Source of the DNA: Strongylocentrotus droebachiensis
Lineage: Eukaryota; Echinodermata; Echinoidea; Camarodonta; Strongylocentrotidae
DNA length: 64,000 nucleotides
Reading direction: 5' to 3'
NCBI GenBank assembly: GCA_035222895.1
Contig: JAVYIG010007459.1
Location: 37,826 to 101,825 of the forward strand
Notes under the pieces: generated by a model
Database searches by the model: none
Told to the model about the DNA's origin: nothing
Seen by the model: the letters and a program-made list of their open reading frames with translations, nothing else
Position numbers and translations under genes: made by a program
In this document: one piece after another, positions 35,601-45,669 of the stretch
Layout: the number at the start of each line of letters is the position of its first letter
Numbering within the stretch: position 1 is the first letter of the stretch

Positions 35601-38600
35601 GTTACAATATAAAACACTTCTAAAGGTGTATTTTGATATCTTATTGCACTTGATCTCCGAAAATATTTGACGTGTAAACATATTCGTCCGTACTCCATTA
35701 ATATAAAACCTGAAGCTGGATTTAAGTATTGTCTGAAGTTGAATTGAACAAAGAAGTTAGACCGAGGTCTCATTATAACAAACTGTAGTCCTCGAGTTGA
35801 GTTTAATGAACTAGCAGTTTACAGACCATACAGTTTGCAGTCTAGCAGGATGAATGATTCCCACTCTATCAAGATCAATCGAATTTGTAGATGAAATTGA
35901 AAGTATACTGTGAAATGAAGTAAAATCAACCAAAAATATCACGTTAGACGCAGGTTGTGACAAAATATTATCTACGAGAATATTAATCTTGGCACTGAAC
36001 AGGCAAAGCAACTGCCCCCACCCTATAATAATAATACATCCTAAAATAAACACCAACCCTCTTCAAGTGTTTTGCTGGCAGTCTCACTGCTCCTGTCACT
36101 CTCCTCGTCTTTATTTGATGCAGTCAGTTGGATGGTATAGTCCAGATAGGTGTCTAACCCTCTTAATGTGTAGGAGCTTGTGTCATTAGGAACCATGAGA
36201 GAGTTTAAAGAAGTTGACCCAGTGCAAGTGTAGTAGATCATATAATGAGTCACTCCACTCCTGCATTCTGCTAATTCCGAGGGGAGGTACTGAAACATTA
36301 AAAGTAAAAAAAAATGGTATATGCAGCACAACCACGTAAAAAGAAGTAACATTTTAACTTATAAACAAAACTACAAGATGTTATCATATTTTGCCAAAAA
36401 CTTGTTGCATTGATAAGGATCGATGCTTCGATCGTTCTGGTGTAGCATTCTGCTGTATAATATTAAGGTTCTTGATCACGAAACATATTTATATCTCCTT
36501 CACCTGTGAATAAAATCAAAACTCCATTTCAGATTTATGACAGCTCAAACTTTGGGGTATCAGATAGATACATTTGGTACACCTGGGGGGTGTTTCACAA
36601 AGTTCCTAAGTCGAACTTAACTCTAAGTTGGACTTAACAATATTTAATATTGTATGTAGAGCCATTTTTATAGCATCTTTGAAAATATTTTGTAAAAGTT
36701 ATTTTAAAAGGCATAAAATGTTGATTAAAATCATTCATAATTTCTATTGTCAAGGAGATTTAATGTTCTTGATGTGTAATTCATGACATGTCTATAAAAA
36801 TCTGTTATTTTTGCTTTTGATTATATTTTATTTTAAGGCTACAACTGGCTCTCCATAATGTTTAAGTCCAAGTTAGAGTTAAGTACGACTTAGGATCTTT
36901 GTGAAACACCCCCTGGTGTGGTTCTGTAGTGTGGTTCTATCTCATTTTAATAATATTTTGACGATAAACAGTTATGCAGTTTGTGTTCTGGACGAGTCCT
37001 TTCATCCAACTTCATTTCACTAAATGACCAACAGCTATTCTTAAGAAAGTTCATACCTCCCATGTCAACTCTAGCTCTTTGGGGTTGATGGCTGCCACTT
37101 GTAGTCCAGTTGGAGAAGCACTCGGTTCTGAAGTTTACAATTATATAGAAGATACTAAATTGCTTGGAGATATATCGTAGATGAATTCATTACATGTACC
37201 TGCACGTCATGGTAAACTCATACATTGCTCCAACAAGTAATCTTCGTATGTTTTTTAATTAAGTGTTTATGAATCAAACATTGAACTACCATCGGGCATA
37301 CCACTGCGCAGGGTACTATACAAGATTCGGGGGAAATGCATAACTGGTAGAAGAAATGTTCTGTGCCTAATTTTAGAAAGATAAAACAATTAAAAAGTAT
37401 AATGTCTATAATGCAAAAATACAAACATTTCTATTTGACATTTTGTATTCATAAATTGAGATAAAGACCTTTTAGCCACTGGAAAGTGCAGATCGTTTAC
37501 CAATAATGCAATATATTTACCTATACGTGAAGCTAAATGTACAAATCAAGCTGCAAAAGTTTTAAAAATAAGCATCCTCAATATTTTGATTAATATGGAC
37601 TCTGAAATCTTGTTAAACCCCGGGCAAATTCAATCATTTTTCTTCTGAGCATAACTTACTTCCACAGCGAGTCATTGTGCTGTGGTTAGGAGACAAAGGT
37701 CCTGTTCCACCTGTTCCTTCCCTCACTGCTGCTACACAAAATATGTAATCTGTATCAGATGTCAGGTTGATAACGATGGCTGATGTTGTTAGTTGGTCTA
37801 CTCTCTGAACCGCTACCCATTCACCATCCTTCTTAACAAAGACATCATATCCTACCAGAGGAGGATCCCCTATGTCATATTCTTCAGACCATGCGTTCCA
37901 TTGAAGACCAACTGTAGTTGTCGTGCTGCTCACTTCCCTTGGTGCTATTTGCTCAATGACTGGCAGAACTGACAAAAAGGAAAAGAGACAGAAATAGTCA
38001 AAATCAATGACACACCTATAATCGAAGTTTTCCCATCAAGTCAATTGGCCTATTATGTACATTAAATTTAGCGAAGTACATCAGAAAACTAACATTAACA
38101 TACCTGATTCGAGCCTCTGTAACCCTGTATGCAGACATTGTGACTAAAAATGATTCTACATTTAAAGAAAGTGCATTTTTGCTTTCTAATAAACAGGTAT
38201 CTCACAGAACTATATAAGAGTAAAGCGATGTCACGCAGTTTGCTCACCATAGGTTGCGTCGGTAATAAGCTTACTGTAATAGGTGCTATTATCAAAGTAA
38301 AGACGGCACTGGTATCCCCCAAAGTCCTGTGGATACACACTTTCAACATCAAAGCCAATATTCCGTCCTGTGCTTGATCTCCTGGTGATTCCTGTCGTGT
38401 TATAGGTGCTTCTAGTACGTCTATAAAGATCAACCGAGGATGCATCAGGAAGTGAGATACCCTGAACACAACATGTGAAGCTAGATGGTTGGTATGGGTT
38501 TACTCTCTCTAGAAGCAATATTGATACTCTTGGTAAGGCTGTCAAAAACAAAGCAAATATAATTAAACATTAAATTATACACGTCAACACATCAACACGG

Positions 38601-41600
38601 ATCAAACTCTAATCCAATCATGTTATTCAAAATCTGTATTTATGTATTTAATTGACAATATATATTGCAAACAAATCTTACAAACACTACAACAAAAAAC
38701 ATTGACCAATCAAGATATTCTGTTTTAATTACATTAGAAAAAATATCCAATTACTGATAATCTTGATATTCTTGTCAAAAACCAAGCAAAGAAAAACATA
38801 TACTTTACATGTCAAGAGCAATATGAAATTGCACCCTGTCATTTCATAGTATTAGCATTACTATTTATTAAGAACTAAGCAATGACATACATACAATGTA
38901 ATACACTTGTACATGTACATACTGGAGTATCTAAAGAAGGTAAGATCTTAATCGGATTATTGTGTTCAAAATCTAATTGATTAATGTATATCAAGGCAAT
39001 ACTCCAGGCAAGAAATCTATTGATGCACTTTCAAAACCACTGCTTATTATTAATCATGATGTCTATCCACTCGAGAAAAGTCTTTTGTACTACGAAGATT
39101 ATCCAATAGCAGATAATCATTTGGAGGTATGTTGTTATTTTTTAATTCTTTATTTACACTTCCACTTTAGTGTAAGACAAAATTAATGAATATATAGGTT
39201 GGACTAAATCTTGGCATAAAAAGTAAACAATTACAGAATAGAACACAAAGTCATGTAGATATGTGTACATGGGCTGCAACAAACAAAAATAGTAATATTA
39301 ACTAGACATTGAATTCGTCACGGAGGTGATTCAGGTGATCTGCCGCTTTGATCGAGACATAACACATATACAAACATAATGGAAGATTTGATCTCTTAAA
39401 AAAGCCTACCCTCCACTCATATATATACGCATAATTATGTACAAGCTCATCATGAGATATGCTACACTACGCGGCCAATCATATTATAATAACACAGAGT
39501 CAATGAGAAATTCGGATTTTGAAAATGAATCTCACCTTCCATTTATTACATGCATATTAAAATTCAGTCCCTCGTGACGCGCACTCGGACAAGGGTGTGT
39601 CCAGAAGGTTACCCATGACGTCAAGTGCATGAATACCAAATATAACTCATAAAGGACAGCCTATAAACTAGGAAATACCACACAAACTCAATAAGAGATA
39701 GCACGTACAAGTAGAAATCATAATGGCAGATTTCGCAGTCTTCACCTTCATCGATCCCGTCTTCTGATCAAAAATTGAATCAGGTTCAGAATAAGGTTTC
39801 AGGTATAATATAATACAATTTGGGAGGAATCAGAGTAGGGGTAAACGAGATATATTTATTTTAAAAAAACGGCAAATATTACCTAATCGAATCAAATTCA
39901 ATTGTTTTCCCTTCATACCCCCTTCACATACACGGATTTTTCTTACGAGTCCTTACGGATCGCATAAACTCACGGATCTTTCACGGATCCTAACGATTTT
40001 ACCACTTTTACGACCGATTTAAGAGTTATTACGAGTTGTTTGCGGTTTATTACGGATTATTACGAGTTATTACGATGTATTTACGGCAACAGTTCACGAT
40101 TTGTTACTACGAGCATCTAACGTGTTAGTAACGACCTGTTAACGTGTTGTTACGAATAGTTACGAGTAAGTTACGAGTATTTACGAGTCCTTACGATTTT
40201 TAGCCAAAAAATAACAACTGAAAATGATGTGTTCGAATTTGCAGCTTTTATACCTTTCCCCAAATCGTAAACATTTCGTAAAGTATACGTATCTATTCGT
40301 AAAATACTAATAACTACACGTAAACTGCTCGCAATAATCCGTAAATAATCCGTAAACAAATCGTAAACTAACCGTAAAGAATCGTTACAAAAATCTGTTA
40401 CGAGTCATTTGCGGATCATTAAGAGTGTCTACGAGTTGTTGCGAGTTGTGACGAGTTATTTAGGGATACCGCAGCGAGTTATTTACGGATGCTTTCGATT
40501 GACTACGAGTTGGCGATCCGTAAGGACTCGTAAGAAAAATCCGTGTATGTGAAGGGGGTATCAGTGGCACTATGTTGATGACAAAGCATTAAAACAGCAA
40601 ACATAATACATGAAATCGACCACTTTTGGCAATTCGTGCATATGCGCGCGTCCCTCGATTTTGAGTTTGGACGAAGGTCTATGAGCTAGATTTAGGTCAT
40701 AATGGCAAAACTTTATTTCAAATTGCTAAGAATAGTAACAGCAACACAATACTAGTGAAAAAAATGGAATAAATACATCCAGTACGGACGGCACACGCAA
40801 AAAAGAACGTGAACGCGTTTGCAGTGACGCGCACACGGACATGGGTGTGACCGAAAGTTTACCCATGACATCAAATTTATGAGATATGGTCAATAATAAT
40901 ACAAATTTAAAAAGTTGCACCTGAACGACTTCAAGCATCAGTTATATTACAAATCTCTTCGTTAAGCCACGGTCTCATCCGACCCCACGTAGGCATAGCG
41001 CACTTGAAGTGGCCGTTTTTTCTACGTTGGAAAATTCTACCTTGGAGTAAAATTCTACATTACGTGAGTCCGGTCCACGTACAAAATGCTTTAGATACCC
41101 TGCAAATAACGAAGAAAAATTGCAAATACTACCTACTTACTCCCACGTGCCCCACGACGCACCAACCATACACCCGGCCACGCGGTAGCCGCGACAATTC
41201 ATCGCATACCAACAATAAATTGTGCATGTCCAAATTTTCTCCGTAGGAAAAAAAGGCCACGCGGGGTCAGGTAACTTAAAATTACTTGCGTAGTGCACGC
41301 GGGCCACCTGCGGAGGGCCATGTTCAACCTAAACATCCCTGCGTGGACCCCTCACTACATCTACGCGACTCGGATGAGACCGATGCCCATGCATATGGCA
41401 CATGTCATGAAAAATATATCGTCATCAACCATGTCATTCATGAGATATAAAGCGAACAAAACCCATAAACGGAAAGATGGGGAGGGGAGGGGGGGGGGGG
41501 TAGATTCAGTCAAAATCAATAGATGCTCTGCCACGCTACGCTGCAGATCACCTAAAAAGATAGATTCTCCCAAAATCAATAGGAACTCTGCTAATACCCC

Positions 41601-44600
41601 GGTCACACATAGACGCCGCCGTTAATGTGGCCGAGAGCGTGATTAATCGGGGACAAACGTGGTAGGATCTCCATTAGTGTTGTTTGGTCGAGGTGGGATC
41701 TCCTAGGTCGGGAAGCTGCATGCTCTCCCCACGCTTATTTTGAACGTGCACAAAATAAGCGTACTAGCCGGTTCGTGGCAAACAGTAAGCGGGTCAAAGT
41801 CTTATCAAGAACGTAGTGGGAACGCCATTACCGTATAAGCAGCGTGGTAGTATCGTGGTAAGATGTTTGTTTAAAAATCTCGTAATAAAAAACGCAGCAC
41901 CGTCGACAACTATTCCGAGCAGCTTTAGGCTGTTCATCGTCGAAGTTGGGAAAGAACTGAATAAATGCTTGAACCCCGATTTAATATAGACATCGACACA
42001 AATCGTAGTAGAAGCGTACTAGAAGCGTACTATGATCAGCACCAGCGTAGTGACATCGTTCTACAGTCTTCTAGTAACACGTAACAACGTAGTATGATTC
42101 TGTACGTCGTAGCGACAACGTAGTAGAAACTACTACTTGGTCGGCATGGGTCCAGGTGTAATCGTAGTGGTAGCGAGTCAGCAGCGCTTTTGACGTAGAA
42201 GCATCGCAGTACATAGTCTTTAATTTGCCAGATTGCTGGATTTATTTGATTTTTTTATTCGATTTTATTTTCTTCCGCAATCATGTAAACATACAGTTTT
42301 TCGATAACAATAATAATATAAAGTACAATAAGTATTATTCTGACAATGAATCATAAATAAGCAAATACATATATATAAATTGTTATTTTCAAAAACCAAA
42401 TGATAAACTGTCATAAATACTAAATTTCCTCAAACATGATAAAACATTATAACATTATTTGCGGAAGAAGGACTGTCATTGTAAGCAGATTGCTTGATAA
42501 TACGACAGCCCCAGACAAAACTCATGAAATATATTAACACATTTATTAAGCAGAAACGGATAGGTAATTGAAAATACAAATTTCGATGATGGTGATGCAG
42601 ATGAGGATGATGATGATGATGAAAACATGATGATGATGATGATGACGATGGTGATAATGATTCGAATGAATGAAAGAAGAGATGGCATGATAAAGAATGA
42701 AGAGTTGACACAGAAATTCTACCTTGAGTATTCTGATAACATCGTTTTAACTTTGGCCTTAAATGAGTAGAGGGAGCACCATGATTTAATAGATTCTAGG
42801 AGAGAGTTCAGTAGGTCGGGACCGTGGTGTCTTATGGATCTATGGGCAATAAGTAATTTCGGGTTTACAAGATGAAAATTTGAGGCATTACGGGTAGGGT
42901 AAGAGTGAATAGCTTTATTCATAGTGAAAAAGTTTTGAAATGAATGCCCCGATTCGATAACTTTTTTTCAGATGGGGGTAGTAGGCATGGTCTTCGTAAG
43001 GTCGCAGCCAGGCGCGTACGCAGGGGGGGGGGGGGGGGGGGGTTAAACCCCCCCCCCCTTGATTTTTTTTTTAATGTGTATGTTTTGTGTAGGTGTATTG
43101 TGAAAACCCCACCCCCTTTTGATTTTTGTTTTGTTATTGTTTTATTTTTTTAATAGAAAAAAAAAATTATGCCAATGGCTGACCTAAAAAAGGTGACCTT
43201 ACCCCCCCCCCCCGACGGAACAAGATGTCAAATTTTCAAATTTCGATGATGGTGATGCAGATGAGGATGATGATGATGATGAAAACATGATGATGATGAT
43301 GATGATGATGATGATAATGATGATGATGATGATGACGATGGTGATAATGATTCGAATGAATGAAAGAAGAGATGGCATGATAAAGAATGAAGAGTTGACA
43401 CAGAAATTCTACCTTGAGTATTCTGATAATAACATCGTTTTAACTTTGGCCTTAAATGAGTAGAGGGAGCACCATGATTTAATAGATTCTAGGAGAGAGT
43501 TCAGTAGGTCGGGACCGTGGTGTCTTATGGATCTATGGGCAATAAGTAATTTCGGGTTTACAAGATGAAAATTTGAGGCATTACGGGTAGGGTAAGAGTG
43601 AATAGCTTTATTCATAGTGAAAAAGTTTTGAAATGAATTTAGACGGCGCTAATGCCCCGATTCGATAACTTTTTTTTCAGATGGGGGTAGTAGGCATGGT
43701 CTTCGTAAGGTCGCAGCCAGGCGCGTACGCAAGGGGGGGGGGGGGTTGGGGTTAAACCCCCCCTTGATTTTTTTTAAATTTGTATGTTTTGTGTAGGTTT
43801 ATTGTGAAAACCCCACCCCATTTTGATTTTTTTTTGTTGTTTTATTTTTTTAATAGAAAAAAAAAAATTATGGCAATGGCTGACCTAAAAAAGGTGACCT
43901 TACCCCCCCCCCCCCCAACGGAACAAGATGTCAATTTTTCAAATTTCGAGACCCCCATAAAAAATAAAAAAATGTCCTCTTACCCCCCCCCCCCCCCACC
44001 CCCCCCCCCCCCCACTGAGCGACTTCTTCGTGAGTCGTTGCAAAATTTTGGGCCCGATTTTAAACCCCCCCCCCCTTGAAAAAATCCTGCGTACGCCACT
44101 GGTCGCAGCGATGTGTGACCGAGGGTTACGCTACGCGGCAGAGCACCTTTCAAGATGACGTCATGTGAAGGGAGCAATAAAGGGGTTTCCCCGTCTACGG
44201 GCTTAGCTGGAGAGGTTGTCTGGGTTAGATGGGAGTAATGATTTTGTTTTGTTCTTCTGTAACGTATACCTAGGATATGCGCATTACAATTAATAATCTA
44301 TAATCAACAACAACTCTTATCCAAAATTATATGATATTTTAGTGCTAGATTATTTGTAATGCTTTGATGGATTTAGTAGAACAATAGGAAAATACATCGC
44401 TACCTGTCCACCTAAAAAATAAAAAGAATAACAATTCTTGTGTGCAATAGCTATATTTCGGGGCATGCTTTTTAGATCAGCATGACTGTATAGGAGAGAT
44501 TCTTGGTTGGTACATCACGAAGTTTCAAATTTGCGTTTAATTGATTACAACATAAGAAATTCATAACCTCCTTTACAAATAATTGTATCAGATATTCCTG

Positions 44601-45618
44601 CAACATTCGCTATCTCATAAAACATTATTATATATTTCATTCTATTCAACAAGGCTGCAATTTGGTATTACGTAGGCTAAACCCTATGCGTTAAAATTGA
44701 ATTTCAGAGCAACTTTTCCGGAGGATGTGTAGTAGACACATTTAACATGTAGAGGCGGATCCAGCCAGCGGCGAGGGAGGGGGCCCAAGAAGGGGCCCCA
44801 ATTCGTGAGAAAATATTTAGAGGCGACTGAGCCGGCCGGTCAAATAAGCGGGGGGGGGGGGGGGGGAGTGAGCACTTACTTTTATGGAGCTCTATTTTAT
44901 TTTACCGGACACCGGAAAAAGTAACTGAATTTTGCACATACATGCACATTATACAGAAAGTGAGTTTTGTGGCCTGTAATTAAATCTGAATATTCGGATA
45001 TCCAATTTGAATTATCGAATGGATCTGAGGCGACATCTTTTTCTCAAATGTTATCAAAGCGTTAAACATAAAGATCATGATTACAAATATATATTATTTT
45101 GGACTATATTTAATCAAATTTGCAGTTATCCGTTTCTCGTTTTTTTTAGTTTCAACTTTATGATAACGGTTGAGGTTACCCTCGACTCCTGCAATATTAC
45201 CAACGTTTTAGAACGCATGATGAAAGATATACCGTTAGAAACTGCTGGTTCTGGAACTTTGAATGACGGAGGTTGCTAATTTGTGGCGTGAGCTTTAAAC
45301 ATAAAGAACATCACCACATATACATATCATTCTTTGTCAGAATTTCATCAAATTTGACGTAATCTGTTTCTCTCTTTTTTTCTTCAAATTCCAACTTGAT
45401 AAAACGGTCGAGTTTTCCTTCGACTCGAGGAGTTGTACCAAAGTTTTGATGAAAAATATTATAAACCTACTGTCACAAAATGTTGTTGGTAGTCGAACTC
45501 TGAACACGGGTGGAGATTGGTTGCATGCGTAATTCCCGTATGAAAGACAGACATCGACAGCGCCTTCCATCCCGTGGATGATCACCATCAAGGAGGTTAT
45601 AAGTATCACTCGGATCAT
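32573..45618 (-). CDS. Ig + three FN3 single-pass transmembrane receptor-like protein (9-exon model)
   Basis: Exons, in transcript order: 45618-45549 (signal peptide, tentative), 38538-38248, 37968-37660, 37127-37057, 36289-36058, 35343-35105, 34403-34349, 33686-33581 and 32678-32573. They sum to 1479 nt, 492 residues plus stop, with every junction in phase. Residues 1-23 are a signal peptide (MIRVILITSLMVII...). 24-120 is an Ig-like domain with FTCC and DFGGYQC (the YxC motif). About 121-223, 228-324 and 325-422 are FN3 domains (LQWNAW/TDYIFCVAAV; LTWEYLPSE/LDYTIQL; FTVSWSTP/YTVQVRTVNGAG...WSEP). About 435-456 is the transmembrane helix, followed by the basic stop-transfer KRIKQRRLK, and the tail holds EYENPVF. 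The outer part probably binds a ligand or another cell; no kinase or phosphatase domain is present. The family member is not recognised. The 5' exon and the 7-kb intron before it are the weak part of the model. Confidence 0.82.
32748..32772. repeat. (CA)n microsatellite
   Basis: In the last intron of the receptor gene; further CA-rich patches lie at 33060-33225. Confidence 0.9.
33355..33480. repeat. Tandem duplication, 74-bp period
   Basis: TATCAATGGCCTTTAGAATA occurs at about 33368 and 33442, embedded in TA/CA-rich sequence. Confidence 0.85.
33581..33686 (-). CDS. Receptor gene, transmembrane exon
   Basis: Acceptor ...TTTCCAAAG, donor GTTAGT. It encodes an acidic juxtamembrane stretch and the helix GGVIGPLVIIILLIFTALMY. 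Confidence 0.88.
33700..34340. other. Intron of the receptor gene
   Basis: AT-rich. An AAT run at 34065-34082 is followed by 'tttgtaaagagcg' and 'tgctcagggc', probably a SINE tail fragment (reverse). Confidence 0.5.
34349..34403 (-). CDS. Receptor gene, third FN3 domain, last strand
   Basis: A 55-bp exon, acceptor ...TGTCAG, donor GTGAGA, encoding VRTVNGAGSSKWSEPVHA, the classic last strand of an FN3 domain. Confidence 0.87.
34685..34955 (-). mobile_element. tRNA-derived SINE (family 1), reverse, full length
   Basis: Reverse complement of the 19680 element: tail (CATATCCACCATGC), body (GGCGCTCACAGTATTC) and tRNA-like head with B-box CCGCGGACC and A-box CTACTAGACCAC. It lies in an intron of the receptor gene, on the same strand as that gene. 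Confidence 0.82.
35105..35343 (-). CDS. Receptor gene, third FN3 domain, first part
   Basis: Acceptor ...CCAAGCAG. The domain must end at IDYTVQ for the next exon (VRTVNGAG) to fit, which places the donor at GCAAGA, a GC-AG intron. It encodes FTVSWSTPLPSN and QKYIIRFKR. Confidence 0.87.
35400..36040. other. Intron of the receptor gene
   Basis: No feature seen. Confidence 0.5.
36058..36289 (-). CDS. Receptor gene, second FN3 domain, second half
   Basis: Acceptor ...TGTTTCAG, donor GTTGGT. It completes the FN3 domain (GVTHYMIYYT, LDYTIQLTASNK). Confidence 0.87.
36583..36913. mobile_element. MITE with GGGGGTGTTTCACAAAG terminal repeats
   Basis: The left end GGGGGGTGTTTCACAAAGTT is matched by the right end CTTTGTGAAACACCCCC, and the next parts (CCTAAGTCGAACTTAACTC versus its complement) continue the pairing. 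About 330 bp, non-coding, in an intron of the receptor gene. The target duplication is unclear. Confidence 0.8.
37057..37127 (-). CDS. Receptor gene, second FN3 domain, first half
   Basis: A 71-bp exon, acceptor ...AAACTTCAG, donor GTATGA. It encodes SASPTGLQVAAINPKELEL plus TWE, the N-terminal strands of an FN3 domain. It is too short to be found as an open frame and was placed by phase and domain logic. Confidence 0.82.
37660..37968 (-). CDS. Receptor gene, first FN3 exon
   Basis: Acceptor ...TTTTTGTCAG, donor GTAAGT; a whole FN3 domain in one phase 1-1 exon. Key residues are the Trp in LQWNAW and the Tyr in SDTDYIF. Confidence 0.9.
38248..38538 (-). CDS. Receptor gene, Ig-domain exon
   Basis: Acceptor ...TTTTTGACAG, donor GTGAGC; phase 1 at both ends. 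It encodes one Ig-like domain with several N-glycosylation sequons (NTT, NST). Confidence 0.85.
38560..39900. other. Intron of the receptor gene (if exon 1 is right)
   Basis: AT-rich. 39303-39350 shares 'ggtgatctgccgctttgatcgagac' wording with 55490-55540. 39565-39650 (GTGACGCGCACTCGGAC, GGTTACCCATGACGTCA) is repeated in similar form at 40820-40900, so these two places are diverged direct repeats that bracket the MITE. Confidence 0.55.
39915..40562. mobile_element. MITE with long TIRs and an interior of short 'ttacgagt' repeats
   Basis: The left end ATACCCCCTTCACATACACG and the right end mirror each other for about 48 bp, through GGATTTTTCTTACGAGTCC and TTACGGATCGC. The interior consists largely of irregular 9-12-bp variants of TTACGAGT, TTACGGAT and CGTAAA. 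No target duplication was recognised. Confidence 0.85.
40970..41382. mobile_element. MITE with CGGTCTCATCCGA terminal repeats
   Basis: CGGTCTCATCCGA at the left is matched by TCGGATGAGACCG at the right; some inner segments also pair (GGCCGTTTTTTCTACG versus CGTAGGAAAAAAAGGCC). Confidence 0.75.
41385..41475. repeat. Dispersed repeat shared with 47200-47290
   Basis: Both contain 'gtcatgaaaa', 'atcaaccatg/attaaccatg', 'ccattcat' and 'agatat(a/g)aagc' in order. Confidence 0.55.
42719..42922 (-). mobile_element. 3' end of a CR1/RTE-like LINE ORF2 (copy 1)
   Basis: 67 codons: HSYPTRNASNFHL, SIRHHGPDLLNSLLESIKS, LYSFKAKVKTML, the standard last domain of several non-LTR reverse transcriptases (xxYxTRN...GPxLWNSLP...FKxxLK). 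Downstream on the minus strand is a 3' region ending in (ATC)n. Confidence 0.78.
43409..43615 (-). mobile_element. 3' end of a CR1/RTE-like LINE ORF2 (copy 2)
   Basis: Same as the copy 690 bp away, with one extra Leu near the C-terminus. It arose by the tandem duplication, not by a second insertion. Confidence 0.78.
43717..44100. mobile_element. hAT-like MITE with 8-bp target duplication
   Basis: The left end CCAGGCGCGTACGCAGG followed by a G-run is matched by the right end CCTGCGTACGCCACT; GGTCGCAG flanks both sides (43709-43716 and 44101-44108). Eight-base duplications and CAGTGGCG-like ends are typical of hAT elements. It contains several poly-C tracts (43903, 43984, 44066). The truncated twin at 43008-43236 came from the tandem duplication. 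Confidence 0.85.
44170..45035. other. No gene seen
   Basis: Non-coding. 44751-44870 has GGCGGATCCAGCCAGCGG and a G-run (44850-44866), like other hAT-type ends in the window. Confidence 0.5.
45040..45525. repeat. Diverged tandem duplication, about 235-bp period
   Basis: Two units share, in order, 'TTAAACATAAAGA-CAT', 'ATCAAATTTG', 'TAATC/ATCCG-TTTCTC', 'GATAA-ACGGT-GAG', 'TCGACTC' and 'GAAC-TTGAA'. The second unit ends next to the signal-peptide exon. Confidence 0.65.
45549..45618 (-). CDS. Receptor gene, candidate exon 1 (signal peptide)
   Basis: The acceptor ...TTATCTACAG lies directly before ATG at 45616-45618, implying a 5'UTR exon further upstream. It encodes MIRVILITSLMVIIHGMEG, a good signal peptide. 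The donor chosen (GTCTTT after 45549) is weak but gives the phase the Ig exon needs; other ends or an additional exon are possible. It could also belong to a different gene. Confidence 0.5.
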
Positions 45619-45669
45619 CTGTAGATAAGACAAAAAATACAATTTAAAATGATAACAAGATGACAATTT

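Larger units (their letters stand above)
42577..43939. repeat. Tandem duplication, 660 + 703 bp units
   Basis: Unit 1 is 42577-43236 and unit 2 is 43237-43939. Each holds an ATC/GAT microsatellite, the LINE C-terminus on the minus strand, a piece of foldback element and the left part of a hAT-like MITE. The boundary 10-mer CAAATTTCGA is present at 42577, 43237 and 43940. Units differ by microsatellite length and a 13-bp block near 43640. Confidence 0.9.
41521..44150. mobile_element. Probable foldback element, nested and rearranged
   Basis: The left sequence CCCCGGTCACACATAGACGC (near 41597) is matched by the complement of GATGTGTGACCGAGGG (near 44109-44125). Outside these, GCTCTGCCACGCTACGC (near 41527) pairs with the complement of GCTACGCGGCAGAGC (near 44132). 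Between them lie 'cgtagtag'-rich sequence (41980-42190), LINE 3' ends and a hAT-like MITE, apparently later insertions. Confidence 0.5.

Noticed and set aside
39303-39350. Short conserved phrase shared with 55490-55540 as a regulatory element
   Set aside because: More simply a fragment of a dispersed repeat.
40000-40500. CRISPR or transcription-factor array in the 'ttacgagt' region
   Set aside because: Spacing is irregular and the region lies wholly between TIRs of a MITE; kept only as a structural finding.
41521-43950. CRISPR-like spaced repeats
   Set aside because: Repeats are transposon ends and microsatellites in a eukaryotic context; there is no regular repeat-spacer pattern.
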